NCBI RefSeq assembly: GCF_900115095.1
Contig: NZ_FOVH01000010.1
Span: 124,001-188,000, forward strand
Origin: Actinomadura madurae
Lineage (GTDB): Bacteria; Actinomycetota; Actinomycetes; Streptosporangiales; Streptosporangiaceae
DNA length: 64,000 nt
Direction: 5' to 3'
The stretch's first letter is position 1, and each line of letters opens with the position of its first letter. Made by a program: the position numbers and the translations under genes. Below the pieces are notes generated by a model. It was not told where the DNA came from. It searched no databases and saw nothing but the letters and a program-made list of their open reading frames with translations. Shown here piece after piece: positions 8,449 through 20,236 of this stretch.

Positions 8449-9081
8449 GTGACCGACCCGCGGTCCAGTCTGATCGTCCCGCTGATGAAGGCGCGGGTGC
8501 CGGCCGAGGTCCAGCTGGAGTTCCCGCTCCCGGCGGACGAGGACCCGATCCGCGACCCGTTCACCGCCGACCTCTACGTCACCTACGCGCTGGAGATCTC
8601 CGACGAGGGCGTCCCGTCCGGCCGGCGGTACGAGCACGTCGCCCGGCGGCACTGTGCCGAGCTCGGCGTGGCGCCGGGCGAGCTGCGCCGGCACGCCGTG
8701 ATCAACTTGCGTGACCGGCGGCCCGAGCTGAGCCTCAGCTGGTATCCGGACGTGCGCGCCGTGACGGTGTCGCTGGGCGGGGCGGGGCGCCGCGGGAGCC
8801 TGGAGTCCGGACTGCTGCTGGACGAGGGGTTCCTGGAGAAGCTGGCCCAGGACGTGGAGGGCGACCTCGTCGTGGCCGCCCCCGCGCGGGACGTGTTCGT
8901 CGCGTCCGGTACCGGCCACCCGGACGGCGTAGACCGGCTCCGCTGGGCGGTCGCCCAGGTGTGGGCGGAGGACCGCGGAGACGACGGCGCCGACCCGGCC
9001 TGGGACGTCCCCGCCGGGAGCCTCCTCACGCACGACCTGCTGGTACGCCGCGCCGGCGCCTGGGACGTCCTCCCGGTGTGA
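8449..9081 (+). CDS. DUF1444-like (YtpQ-type) protein
   Basis: This 210-aa soluble protein starts at GTG 8449, preceded by a good AGGAGG site. From about residue 30 to the end it follows the pattern of Bacillus YtpQ/UPF0354. It has a DPFTADLYVTYALE segment, a region LGVAPGELRRHAVINLRDR and then LLDEGFLEKLAQDVEGDLVVAAPARDVFVASGT. No catalytic motif is visible and the family has no established function. It may be co-transcribed with cobQ. The assignment is from memory of family sequences and could be wrong in detail. Confidence 0.7.
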   Translation: MTDPRSSLIVPLMKARVPAEVQLEFPLPADEDPIRDPFTADLYVTYALEISDEGVPSGRRYEHVARRHCAELGVAPGELRRHAVINLRDRRPELSLSWYPDVRAVTVSLGGAGRRGSLESGLLLDEGFLEKLAQDVEGDLVVAAPARDVFVASGTGHPDGVDRLRWAVAQVWAEDRGDDGADPAWDVPAGSLLTHDLLVRRAGAWDVLPV

Positions 9082-9087
9082 GGGCCG

Positions 9088-10626
9088 CTACGAGAGGCGC
9101 CTGAACTCGGGCCACAGCTCCGTCCACGGCGCGCGCTGCCCGCGGCACACCCATACCGGTTTGCCCTGTTCCTGGTTGTCGAGGCCGACGCCGTTGTCGA
9201 TGCGGCCGACCGGGCGGACGTCCGTCCAGTACCGGCGCAGCCCGGCCCCTTCCGCGACGTCTTCCGGCCCCACCACGATCGTGGGGCCGCGTCCGTCCGG
9301 CGGGCGCCCGAAGTACCAGTAGCCGTTGTGGCCGCTGTAGGCGCGCGGAAGCCCCAGGGCGGGCCCGTACCTGTCGAGCGCGCCGGCCTCGCCGTAGTTG
9401 CTGACGACGATCGTCGCCGCGGCCCGCTCACCGGGCGGCAGCGCGTCGCGGACGGCCGCGACCCGCGCGGCGAACCGGGGCCAGCCGACGGTCTCCGCCG
9501 AGTCGGCGTTGACGACGGGCTGCGGCGTGTCGGCCAGCCACCTCAGCGGGTACACCGGCAGCGTCAGCAGGACGGTCGTGACGGCGGTGATCACATACGC
9601 CGGGGCGGACGCCGCCCAGCCCCAGCCCCGCGGTGCGCCGTGCCGCTCGATCTCCACGGCGCCCGCCGCCCAGAGCCCCGCCCACAGCCCGCTCAGGTAG
9701 TACGGCTTCCCGGCGGTGACGAGGAAGACGACGTTCAGCAGCACGTACGCGTGCCCGAGGAAACGGTACGTTCGCAGGTCGTCGGACCGGTACGTCCGCC
9801 ACAGCCCGTAGATCCACAGCCAGGACGGCAGGACGCCGGTCAGGAGCAGCTGGAACGGGACGAACCCGGGCCGTCCGCCGAAGTCGCCCTTGCCGGCGAT
9901 CGCGTCGGCCATGTCGAGTTGCGGCCAGCCGTGCCGCGCCTGCCAGACCAGTCCCGGCATGACCGCGGCGATCACGACGAGCGCCCCGGCCCAGAGCAGC
10001 GGGCGCCGGAGGAAGTCGCGCGGTCCCGACAGCAGCATCCCGGCGACCAGCGCGACCAGCAGGAACGCCGCCAGGTACTTCACGTTCAGTGCCAGCGCCG
10101 ACGAGATCCCCACGGCGAGCAGCAGCCGCTGATCACGGGTCCGGACCCATCGGACCACCAGCCAGACGATCACGGTCGACAGCAGCAGGTCGAGCGTCGC
10201 GGTGACGAAGATGTGGCCGGCCGCCACGGCGAACGGGCAGACCGTGAAGGACGCGGCCGTCAGCAGCTGCGCGCGCCGTCCACCGTCCATCTCCCGGGCG
10301 GTCAGCGCGGCGACCAGCACGCCGCAGGCGGCGAGCACGGCGGACGGGACGCGCAGCGCGACCAGCGAGTCGCCGAAGACCGCGGTGATCGCCCGGACGA
10401 GAACCGGCAGCAACGGCGGCTGGTCCGGGTATCCCCAGGCCAGATGGCGTCCGGCGACCCGGAAGTACAGCTCGTCGCGGTGGTGGCCGTACCGGGCGCT
10501 GACGGCCAGGAGCACCACGCCGAGCGCACCGCCCATCAGCAGCACCGGCTTCCAGGCGACCGCCGGGACGGTCGGGGGAGTGGTGACATCGAGGGGACCG
10601 GACGCCGCTGAGGCGGGGGCGGACAT
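9088..10626 (-). CDS. Membrane glycosyltransferase, ArnT/PMT (GT39-like) family
   Basis: This is a 512-aa polytopic membrane protein with about ten hydrophobic helices. The N terminus has AVSARYGHHRDELYFRVAGRHLAWGYPDQPPLLPVL. The acidic DELYF in the first extracytoplasmic loop and the DQPPLLP segment are typical of dolichyl-phosphate-mannose/aminoarabinose transferases that use polyprenyl-phosphate sugars. The soluble C-terminal region (about residues 370-512) is probably extracytoplasmic. It ends convergently 6 bp from the DUF1444-like gene. The start at 10626 faces the divergent LysE gene across a shared 121-bp promoter region. The acceptor (lipid, protein or cell-wall glycan) cannot be inferred. 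Confidence 0.88.
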   Translation of the reverse strand: MSAPASAASGPLDVTTPPTVPAVAWKPVLLMGGALGVVLLAVSARYGHHRDELYFRVAGRHLAWGYPDQPPLLPVLVRAITAVFGDSLVALRVPSAVLAACGVLVAALTAREMDGGRRAQLLTAASFTVCPFAVAAGHIFVTATLDLLLSTVIVWLVVRWVRTRDQRLLLAVGISSALALNVKYLAAFLLVALVAGMLLSGPRDFLRRPLLWAGALVVIAAVMPGLVWQARHGWPQLDMADAIAGKGDFGGRPGFVPFQLLLTGVLPSWLWIYGLWRTYRSDDLRTYRFLGHAYVLLNVVFLVTAGKPYYLSGLWAGLWAAGAVEIERHGAPRGWGWAASAPAYVITAVTTVLLTLPVYPLRWLADTPQPVVNADSAETVGWPRFAARVAAVRDALPPGERAAATIVVSNYGEAGALDRYGPALGLPRAYSGHNGYWYFGRPPDGRGPTIVVGPEDVAEGAGLRRYWTDVRPVGRIDNGVGLDNQEQGKPVWVCRGQRAPWTELWPEFRRLS

Positions 10627-10747
10627 GATCCGAACCTATGCGGGCACTGTGGCCTGCGTCACGAGCCGGACCCGTCCGGCCTGGGACACCGCGGGGGGCC
10701 CGAAAAATCGATGGGACGATCCGGGCGGCCTGCGTAGGGTGCGGGCC

Positions 10748-11389
10748 ATGGTGTCGACGCATCAAGTGCTGGCCTTCTCCGCGATGGCCTTCGCCATCAT
10801 CGTGATTCCCGGGCCCACGGTGTTCTTCGTGGTCGGACGCGCCCTGGCCCACGGCCGGCGGACGGCGCTGACCAGCGTCGCCGGCAACGAGATCGGCGCG
10901 CTGCTGCTGTCGGTGACCGTCGCGCTCGGCGTGGGGTCGATCGTGGAACGGTCCGTGATCGTGTTCACGACGGTCAAGCTGGTGGGCGCCGCCTACCTGC
11001 TGTACCTCGGCGTGCAGGCGTTCCGGCACCGGCACTCCCTGCAGGCGGAGCTCGGTGAGACCGGCCCCGAGGTGGGGAACCGGGCCCGCGATCTCTGGCA
11101 GGGGTTCGTGGTGGGCGTCACCAACCCGAAGACCACGGTGTTCTTCGTGGCCGTGCTGCCGCAGTTCGTCGTCCGCGAGCACGGGCACGTCCCGCTGCAG
11201 ATGCTGGTCTTCGGGCTGATCTTCAGTTTCATCGCGCTGCTGTGCGACAGCGTGTGGGGCCTCGCCGCCGGGACGGCCCGCGCGTGGTTCGCCCGATCGC
11301 CGCGCCGTCTCGCGGCGATCGGCGGCACCGGGGGCCTGATGATGATCGGCCTCGGGGTCACCGTCGCCGCGACCGGCCGCAAGGAGTAG
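10748..11389 (+). CDS. LysE/RhtB family amino-acid exporter
   Basis: This 213-aa inner-membrane protein has about six hydrophobic segments. The family signature IIVIPGPTVFFVVGRALAHGRRTALTSVAGNEIGA lies at about residues 17-51, and GFVVGVTNPKTTVFFVAVLPQFV at about 120-142. Members export basic or neutral amino acids, homoserine lactone or related metabolites. ATG 10748 is the first good start after the divergent promoter region; the longer frame would cross the start of the glycosyltransferase. It ends convergently only 4 bp from the first Ser/Thr kinase. Confidence 0.9.
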   Translation: MVSTHQVLAFSAMAFAIIVIPGPTVFFVVGRALAHGRRTALTSVAGNEIGALLLSVTVALGVGSIVERSVIVFTTVKLVGAAYLLYLGVQAFRHRHSLQAELGETGPEVGNRARDLWQGFVVGVTNPKTTVFFVAVLPQFVVREHGHVPLQMLVFGLIFSFIALLCDSVWGLAAGTARAWFARSPRRLAAIGGTGGLMMIGLGVTVAATGRKE

Positions 11390-11393
11390 GGCC

Positions 11394-13205
11394 TCAGAGC
11401 GAGCAGAGCGAGAAGTCGTCGAAGACCGCTTCCGGCCAGCCGGTCGCGTCCTCGGGACGGACGACGAGCAGCCCGCTCGGCCCCGGCTCGCCCTCCGAGG
11501 GCGGGGTGGCGGCGGACGAGGCGACCGGCTTGCCGTTCACCCACATCGCGAGGTCGATGTTGCCGCCCTCGCCCTTGGCGCACGCGGCCTGGAGCCGGTT
11601 GTCGCCGTCGCGGAGCCCGGGGACGGTGCCGGTCGTCACGGTCGTCGGCTGCCCGGACGACAGGCGGGCGATGCGCGCGCGCCCGTCCCGGCTGAGGAGG
11701 AACGCGTAGCCGGAGTCGCCGTGGCAATACACCCCCGCCTCGCCGGCGGCGTCCTTCGGCGAGACCTTGACCTCGATGAGCTGCGAGTCGGGGATCTTCT
11801 CCACCGGCGCGGCGGCGGTCGTGCGCGTCGTCGTCGGGAGGACGTGGAGCTCGTACTTCTTGTCGCGGTAGGACGCGTCCGCGGCGGGCGTGGTGGCCGT
11901 CTTCCAGCCGGAGCCCTCGTCGCTGAAGTTGTCGTCGAAGATCTCGTCCTCGACGTCCGGCGGCCCGTCGCCGAGGTCGGCCGCCGCCGTGGTCCCGGAG
12001 TCCTGCGGGGTGCGGTCGCCGCCCGGCAGGTTGAGGACCCCGATCACGGTCGAGACGGCGACGACCGCGCCGACCGCGACCATCAGCAGGCCGTGGTTCC
12101 GGTGCGGCGACGGCCTCTTCGCCAGGGCCGCCGCACGGGCCGCGGCCGGCATTCCGACCGGGTGCGTCGGCTCGTCCGCCGGCGGCTCCGGTGGGCCCGC
12201 GGTACGCGTGGGCGGCACGGAATCGACGCTCGTCGCAGGCGCAGGCGCAGGCGCAGGCGCAGGCGCAGGCTTGGGCGCGGGCTTCTCCGTCTGCTCCGGC
12301 TCCTCTTCCGCAGGTGCCGGCTCCGCCCGCACCTCCGCGGGCTCGGCGGTCGGCTCCGACGCGGGCAGCGCGACCGTGGGCGGCGTCGCGGGCGGCTCGT
12401 CCTCGCCGGTCAGCGCCTGGATCAGCTGCTTCACCGCCGGACGGTCCGCGGGATCCTTCGCGAGCGAGCGGGCCACCAGGTCGCGGACGGCCGGGTCGAG
12501 GCCGTCCAGGTCGGGGTCGCCGGCCGTCACCCGGTTGATCGTCTCCGGGAGCGACCCGCCGCCGAACGGGGCGCGTCCCGTGCCCGCGAAGGCGACGACG
12601 CACCCCCACGAGAACACGTCCGCCGCCGGGGTGATCTCCTCGCCGCGCATCAGCTCCGGTGCGATGTAGGCGGGGGTGCCGACGAACTGGCCGGTCCTGG
12701 TCGGCCCGTCCGAGGCGTCCAGCGCGCGGGCGATGCCGAAGTCGATCACGCGCGGGCCGGTCGGGGAGAGCAGCACGTTGGACGGCTTGAGGTCCCGGTG
12801 CACGATCCCGGCACCGTGGATCGCGCTCAGCGCGGTGGCGATGTTGACCGCGAAGGACTCCAGGTCGCCGCCCCGCAGCGGCCCCTCCCGCTTGACCGCC
12901 TCCTCCACGGAGGGGCCGTTCACGTACTCGGTGACCACGTACAGCGGGTCGCCGTCCAGCCGGGCGTCCAGCACCGCGGCGGTGCAGAACCGCCTGACCT
13001 GCCGCGCGGCGGTCACCTCGCGGCGGAACCGCTCGTGGAACGCCTCGTCGTCGGCCAGCTCCGGGTTGATGACCTTGACCGCGACCTGCCGGTCGCCGCC
13101 GTCCTCGCCGAGGTAGACGGTGCCCATGCCGCCGCGGCCGAGGCGGGCGGTGAGGCGGTACGGCCCGAGCCGGCGCGGGTCACGGTCACGAAGCGGCGCC
13201 TGCAT
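11394..13205 (-). CDS. Transmembrane Ser/Thr protein kinase with extracellular lectin-like domain
   Basis: This is a 603-aa Hanks-type kinase. The glycine loop GRGGMGTVYLG is at about residues 24-33, the ATP-anchoring Lys at about 44 (VAVKV), the catalytic loop HRDLKPSN at about 136-143 and DFG at about 155-157. The GTPAYIAPE activation-segment end follows. A Pro/Ala/Glu-rich juxtamembrane region (about 270-345) includes an (Ala-Pro)n run. One membrane helix (about 365-390) leads to an extracellular domain of about 200 residues. This ends VFDDFSLC, like the concanavalin-like beta-sandwich (glycan-binding) domains of other actinobacterial kinases. It is the first of three related kinases on this strand and probably senses envelope ligands. 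Confidence 0.92.
   Translation of the reverse strand: MQAPLRDRDPRRLGPYRLTARLGRGGMGTVYLGEDGGDRQVAVKVINPELADDEAFHERFRREVTAARQVRRFCTAAVLDARLDGDPLYVVTEYVNGPSVEEAVKREGPLRGGDLESFAVNIATALSAIHGAGIVHRDLKPSNVLLSPTGPRVIDFGIARALDASDGPTRTGQFVGTPAYIAPELMRGEEITPAADVFSWGCVVAFAGTGRAPFGGGSLPETINRVTAGDPDLDGLDPAVRDLVARSLAKDPADRPAVKQLIQALTGEDEPPATPPTVALPASEPTAEPAEVRAEPAPAEEEPEQTEKPAPKPAPAPAPAPAPATSVDSVPPTRTAGPPEPPADEPTHPVGMPAAARAAALAKRPSPHRNHGLLMVAVGAVVAVSTVIGVLNLPGGDRTPQDSGTTAAADLGDGPPDVEDEIFDDNFSDEGSGWKTATTPAADASYRDKKYELHVLPTTTRTTAAAPVEKIPDSQLIEVKVSPKDAAGEAGVYCHGDSGYAFLLSRDGRARIARLSSGQPTTVTTGTVPGLRDGDNRLQAACAKGEGGNIDLAMWVNGKPVASSAATPPSEGEPGPSGLLVVRPEDATGWPEAVFDDFSLCSL
12235..12270 (+). repeat. In-frame hexanucleotide tandem repeat (GCAGGC)x6 in kinase linker
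   Basis: Six exact copies of GCAGGC run without a break and end at TTGGGC. Read on the minus strand they encode alternating Ala-Pro in the cytoplasmic linker of the first kinase. Slippage would add or remove two residues at a time without a frameshift, changing the linker length only. Confidence 0.9.
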
Positions 13206-13312
13206 GGCTCGACTCCCGGGGGCGAGGGCTCTTTTGTGGTTCAGTCTGACGTACGGTCAATGTCTTTGACGCGGGACCACGGTGGATCAGTTCGCGGCAT
13301 ATGGGAGGAATT

Positions 13313-14269
13313 GTGGACGTGACGGCGGATGTGCTCGGCCCCGGCTACGAGGCGATCGAGCTGCCTATGGGCCGGGACGCCGAGGGCGAGGTCGTGGCGA
13401 CGCTGGTGCGGCGGCGCGGCACCGACCCCTCCCGCCGGGCCGTGCTGTACCTGCACGGGTTCGTCGACTACTTCTTCCAGAAGCACCTGGCCGATTTCTA
13501 CCTCGATCTCGGCTTCGACTTCTACGCGCTCGACCTGCGCAAGCACGGGCGCTCCCTGCGCCCGCACCAGACCCCGAACTACGTGGAGAGCCTGTCGGAC
13601 TACTTCCCGGAGATCGACGAGGCGGTGCGGATCGTCCGGGACGTGGACGGGCACGACACGCTCCTGCTGAACGGCCACTCCACCGGCGGCCTGATCGCGG
13701 CCCTGTGGGCCGACCGGGTGCGGGGCCAGGGCCTGGTGGACGGCCTGTTCCTCAACAGCCCGTTCGTGGACCTCGCCGAGCCGCCGGTCCTGCGCAAGGT
13801 CGGTGCCGGCCTCGCGCGTGCGCTGCGCCCCCGCTTCCCGAAGGCCGCGCTGCCCGCGGGCGTGTCCGACCGGTATCCGCGCAGCCTGCACCGCGACCAC
13901 GAGGGCGAGTGGGAGTTCGACCTCGCGTGGAAGCCGCTGCTCGGGTTCCCGGTGCGGGCGGCGTGGCTGGCCGCCGTCCGCCGTGGTCAGCTCCGGCTCC
14001 GGCGCGGCCTGGACGTCGACGTGCCGGTGCTGGTCATGGCGTCGACGCGCAGCGTCCGCCCGACCCGCAAGGTGCTGGACGTGACGGGCGCCGACGCCGT
14101 CCTGGACGTCGAGCACATGGCCCGCTGGGCACCGCGGATCGGGCGTCATGTGACGTTCGTCCGGATCGACGGGGGTCTGCACGATCTCGTGCTGTCCGCC
14201 GAGCCGGCCCGCACGCAGGTCTTCGCGGAACTGACCCGCTGGACGAACGGCTACCTGCCCGCCCGCTGA
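13313..14269 (+). CDS. Alpha/beta hydrolase (serine aminopeptidase / lysophospholipase-like)
   Basis: This is an alpha/beta-hydrolase of about 318 aa, without a signal peptide. The early strand carries AVLYLHGFVDYFFQ (oxyanion HG). The nucleophile elbow reads LLNGHSTGGLIAAL (GHSTG, about residues 121-134 from the chosen start). The acid is probably in VLVMASTRSV and the His in DGGLHDLVLS near the C terminus. The GTG at 13313 has GGAGG 4 nt upstream; GTG 13319 (10 nt spacing) is an equal choice and ATG 13301 is less likely. The gene sits alone between two kinases and is transcribed in the opposite direction, so it separates the first kinase from its paralogues. Confidence 0.88.
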   Translation: MDVTADVLGPGYEAIELPMGRDAEGEVVATLVRRRGTDPSRRAVLYLHGFVDYFFQKHLADFYLDLGFDFYALDLRKHGRSLRPHQTPNYVESLSDYFPEIDEAVRIVRDVDGHDTLLLNGHSTGGLIAALWADRVRGQGLVDGLFLNSPFVDLAEPPVLRKVGAGLARALRPRFPKAALPAGVSDRYPRSLHRDHEGEWEFDLAWKPLLGFPVRAAWLAAVRRGQLRLRRGLDVDVPVLVMASTRSVRPTRKVLDVTGADAVLDVEHMARWAPRIGRHVTFVRIDGGLHDLVLSAEPARTQVFAELTRWTNGYLPAR

Positions 14270-14314
14270 CCCTCGGGCATCGGCCCGGCGGCCTGCCGGC
14301 GTCCGCCCGGCGGG

Positions 14315-16042
<1,728 letters not shown>

Positions 16043-16120
16043 CGTGGTCCTGACGGAAATATCGGGAGTCTTTGCGGTAGCACCCTAGCGGCGCCACCGT
16101 CTTTCCGACGCGCGAAGGTG

Positions 16121-17482
<1,362 letters not shown>

Positions 17483-17556
17483 GGGGGGGTGGCGCTCCTC
17501 GGAAGATCGTCTCTCCGGGCCCACCCTAAGGGAGCCGGCGGGCTCCCGGAGGGCCG

Positions 17557-18519
17557 CTAGGGGATCACGAGGAGCTTCCCGGTGGTCCGCCGCGCCTGCA
17601 GATCGTCGTGCGCGGCGCGGGCGTCGGCGAGGTCGTAGCGGTGCCCGACACGGACCTTCACCTCGCCCGATCCCACCCAGCCGTAGACGTCGGCGGCGCG
17701 CTCCAGCAGCTCGTCCCGCTCCTCGACGAAGTGGCGGAGGGTCGGCCGCGTCAGGTACACCGACCCGGCGCGGTTGAGGCGCTGCGGATCGAACGGCGGG
17801 ACGGCCCCGCCGGCCGCCCCGTACAGGGCCAGGGTGCCGCGCCGCCGGAGGCTCGCGAGGCTCCCGTCGAACGTGGGCGCTCCCACGCCGTCGTACACGG
17901 CGGCGACGCCCGCGCCGCCGGTCAGCTCCCGGACCCGGTCGGCGAAACCGTCGTAGCCCATGGTGACGTCCGCGCCGGCGGCCTTCGCGAGCTTCTCCTT
18001 CTCCGGGGTGGACGCCGTCGCGAGGACCCGGGCGCCGAGCGCCTTGGCCGCCTGGGTGAGCAGCAGGCCCATCCCGCCCGCCGCCGCGTGCACCAGGACG
18101 GTGTCGCCCTCCTTGACCGGATACGTGGACCGGGTGAGGTAGTGCGCCGTCATGCCCTGCAGCAGCGACGCGGCGGCGTCCTCCAACCCGACCCCGTCCG
18201 GGACCGGGACGGCCTTCGCCACCGGGACCGCGGCCTGCTCCGCGTAGGAGCCCTGCACGTCGGACCAGGCGACGCGATCTCCCACGGAGAACTCCCGGAC
18301 GCCGTCGCCGACCGCGACGACCGTCCCCGCCGCCTCAAGGCCCGGCGTGTACGGGAGCTCCTGCTCGTAGGCGCCCGTGCGGTAGTAGACGTCGATGAAG
18401 TTGACCCCGGCCGCCGCCACGTCGACCAGCACCTCGCCCGGACCCGGCTCCGGGGCGGGACGCTCGGCGGGCTCCAGCACCTCGGGGCCGCCGGTGCGGG
18501 TGACGACGATCGCACGCAT
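17557..18519 (-). CDS. NADPH:quinone oxidoreductase, zinc-free MDR family (Qor-like)
   Basis: This 320-aa medium-chain dehydrogenase/reductase starts MRAIVVTRTGGPEVLEP and has AAGVNFIDVYYRTGAYEQELPYTPGLEAAGTVVAVGDGV. The nucleotide-binding motif AAAGGMGLLLTQAAKALGARV lies at about residues 144-164. The Cys and His residues of zinc-binding alcohol dehydrogenases are absent, as in E. coli Qor. It would reduce quinones or enones with NADPH. The TetR regulator gene lies 80 bp upstream on the same strand, so both may share a promoter region, and the TetR protein may control it. Confidence 0.92.
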   Translation of the reverse strand: MRAIVVTRTGGPEVLEPAERPAPEPGPGEVLVDVAAAGVNFIDVYYRTGAYEQELPYTPGLEAAGTVVAVGDGVREFSVGDRVAWSDVQGSYAEQAAVPVAKAVPVPDGVGLEDAAASLLQGMTAHYLTRSTYPVKEGDTVLVHAAAGGMGLLLTQAAKALGARVLATASTPEKEKLAKAAGADVTMGYDGFADRVRELTGGAGVAAVYDGVGAPTFDGSLASLRRRGTLALYGAAGGAVPPFDPQRLNRAGSVYLTRPTLRHFVEERDELLERAADVYGWVGSGEVKVRVGHRYDLADARAAHDDLQARRTTGKLLVIP

Positions 18520-18599
18520 GGGATGCTCCCGACTGGCCGGCTGCGGCGGACGATCCGGAGAACCCGGGGCGCTCGCCGGCTATTCCGGCCGCGGAGCGG

Positions 18600-19280
18600 T
18601 CACACCCAGTCGCGCATCGTCTGCGCGGCGAGCGTCACCGCCCGCTCGACCCGGGCCGCGACCGTCCCGGCGTCCCAGATCTCCCGGCGGGCGCACTCCT
18701 CGAACGCGACCTTGACGGTCGCCAGGTAGAACGCGACGAGGATCCGCGGCCGCGGGTCGTTCTCCAGGTCGACGCCCTCCCGCCGCGCGATCTCGGCCGC
18801 GAGGGCCTCGGTGGACGCCGAGTACCGCGCCATCTGCGCCGCCATCAGCGACGGCGTCGCCTCGATCACCTGCCGGACGCGGCGCCACCGGGCGCCGTCG
18901 GCCGGGTCGCCGTCGGCGATCGTGCGCAGCACCACGCGCAGCGACTCGAACAGCGCGGTGAACGGCCGTTCCTCGGGGGGACGGGCGGCGAGCGCCTCGC
19001 CCATGAGCTGGTCGTGCTCGGAGAGGAAGCTCGTGACGACGTCCTCCTTGGTGCCGAAGTAGCGGAAGAACGTCCGCTGCGACACCTCGACCGCCGCCAC
19101 GATCTCGTCGATCGTCGTGGCCTCGTATCCCTTGGCGAGGAACAGGTCCAGGGCCGCGTCGATGAGCGCGAGCCGGGTCCGCTGCTTCTTGCGCTCGCGG
19201 AGCCCGGCGAGGGCGCGGCCCTGCTCGGGGGCGGGGTGGTGGGTGTGGCCTGACGGGTCGCCGGCGGGGACGGCGCTCAT
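18600..19280 (-). CDS. TetR family transcriptional regulator
   Basis: This 226-aa repressor-type protein has an N-terminal helix-turn-helix, ERKKQRTRLALIDAALDLFLAKGYEATTIDEIVAAVEVSQRTFFRYFGTKEDVV (about residues 28-81). The C-terminal ligand domain is all-helical with an RWRRVRQVIEATPSL segment, as in a common actinobacterial TetR group. It has a GAAGGAG site before ATG 19280. The quinone oxidoreductase downstream on the same strand is a candidate target. The ligand is unknown. The 300 bases upstream (19281-19580) show no gene I trust. Confidence 0.9.
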   Translation of the reverse strand: MSAVPAGDPSGHTHHPAPEQGRALAGLRERKKQRTRLALIDAALDLFLAKGYEATTIDEIVAAVEVSQRTFFRYFGTKEDVVTSFLSEHDQLMGEALAARPPEERPFTALFESLRVVLRTIADGDPADGARWRRVRQVIEATPSLMAAQMARYSASTEALAAEIARREGVDLENDPRPRILVAFYLATVKVAFEECARREIWDAGTVAARVERAVTLAAQTMRDWV

Positions 19281-19580
19281 CGGCTCGCTCCTTCTGTCAG
19301 CCTGACGCGGGCGGTGCGCGTCTCACAGAGGCTTCTATCACGGACGGAGCCTCCGCATGGACGCCGGGTTCCAGGAACGGAACGATTGGCGCACGACGGC
19401 GCGGCACGTCGCGCCGCTCCCCGCGGACCATCCCCGCGAGAACGCGGAACAGCCCTCCCACTCTCCGGATTCTCGCTGCGCAGCCGCGGTTTTCGGGCCA
19501 TGCTGGAGCACGGTCACCAACCGTCGCCGGACGATCGCCCATGGTCATCCGGGCGGCATGGACCTGCTGAGGCGGCTGAT

Positions 19581-19853
19581 GTGTCTGTAGTCGGTGGGCG
19601 CGACATCGCCGAGGTGCGCAGGCGTCACCTCGCGGCGCTCGCGCGCGAGCTGGAGGCCCGCGGCCTCGCCTGGAGGTTCGCCGGGCCGGACGGGTCGCTG
19701 CTGGCGGTGCTCGGCCCGCGGACGCGGCGCCGGCTCATGGTCGTCGCCACTCCCTCCGGCGACACGTGGCTCTATCTGTGGCCCGGCGGCGGCATGGCCG
19801 ACGTCACCGAGCTGACCGGGGTCGCGGAGCGTATTCGCGCGCTCCTCGGCTGA
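19581..19853 (+). CDS. Small conserved-looking hypothetical protein (about 90 aa)
   Basis: The reading frame encodes GRDIAEVRRRHLAALARELEARGLAWRFAGPDGSLLAVLGPRTRRRLMVVATPSGDTWLYLWPGGG-type sequence, a small alpha/beta protein with alternating basic helix and strands. I did not recognise the family. GTG 19581 (CTGAGG 5' of it) is one plausible start; the same frame is open further upstream, for instance at ATG 19500. It lies 43 bp before the SOS box and probably has its own promoter. Confidence 0.5.
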   Translation: MSVVGGRDIAEVRRRHLAALARELEARGLAWRFAGPDGSLLAVLGPRTRRRLMVVATPSGDTWLYLWPGGGMADVTELTGVAERIRALLG

Positions 19854-19861
19854 CCCCCGCC

Positions 19862-19891
19862 TTGCTCCCGGGACGGGGGCTTCCCTAGACT
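19862..19891 (+). promoter_or_regulatory. Sigma-70-like promoter for the DUF6504-dnaE2 operon
   Basis: TTGCTC and TAGACT are separated by 18 bp, close to the housekeeping consensus of actinobacteria. Transcription would start near 19898, inside the LexA-like site that follows, which fits repression by LexA. Confidence 0.5.
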
Positions 19892-19896
19892 CGGGT

Positions 19897-19912
19897 GCGA
19901 ACGTCTGTTCGA
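19897..19912. promoter_or_regulatory. LexA (SOS) box
   Basis: GCGAACGTCTGTTCGA matches the actinobacterial SOS consensus TCGAAC-RNNN-GTTCGA in all positions but the first. It is 48 bp upstream of the DUF6504 start and overlaps the predicted transcription start. It predicts DNA-damage induction of DUF6504-dnaE2. Confidence 0.85.
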
Positions 19913-19959
19913 ACGTCCGCATGTTCTTCCCCCGTGCGGTGAGCGCGAGGGGGAGGCAG

Positions 19960-20235
19960 ATGACACGCGTGTTCGGCGATCCGGTGGACGTCTGGGTGAG
20001 CGATGGGCGTCCGGTCCGGTTCGTCTGGCGTGGCCGGCTCTACACCGTCCGGCGGGTGCTGGAGCACTGGGTCACGACCCGCGACTGGTGGCGGGAGCAG
20101 CGCCCCGACGGCGAGGCCACCGGCGAGCGGGAGTTCTGGCGGGTCGAGGCGACCCCGGACAGGGAGATCGGCGTCTACGAGCTGCGTTATGACGTGGCGG
20201 CCGACAGCTGGCTGCTCTCCCGGGTATGGGACTGA
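19960..20235 (+). CDS. DUF6504 family protein of the dnaE2 cassette
   Basis: A 91-aa protein, start ATG 19960 with GGGAGG just before it. The sequence FGDPVDVWVSDGRPVRFVWRGRLYTVRRVLEHWVTTRDWW is typical of the small proteins encoded next to dnaE2 and imuB in many actinobacteria. A compact beta fold is likely. There is no known activity; association with the mutasome is an inference from gene neighbourhood. The stop is 1 nt before the GTG of dnaE2, so translation is coupled. Expression is likely LexA-controlled. Confidence 0.85.
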   Translation: MTRVFGDPVDVWVSDGRPVRFVWRGRLYTVRRVLEHWVTTRDWWREQRPDGEATGEREFWRVEATPDREIGVYELRYDVAADSWLLSRVWD

Positions 20236-20236
20236 C

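Noticed and set aside
6760..9033. 757-aa minus-strand ORF over cobQ and the DUF1444-like gene
   Set aside because: Shadow of two + strand genes; no recognisable domain.
12235..12270. Possible CRISPR-like array (GCAGGC repeats)
   Set aside because: The unit is 6 bp with no spacers and is coding for Ala-Pro.
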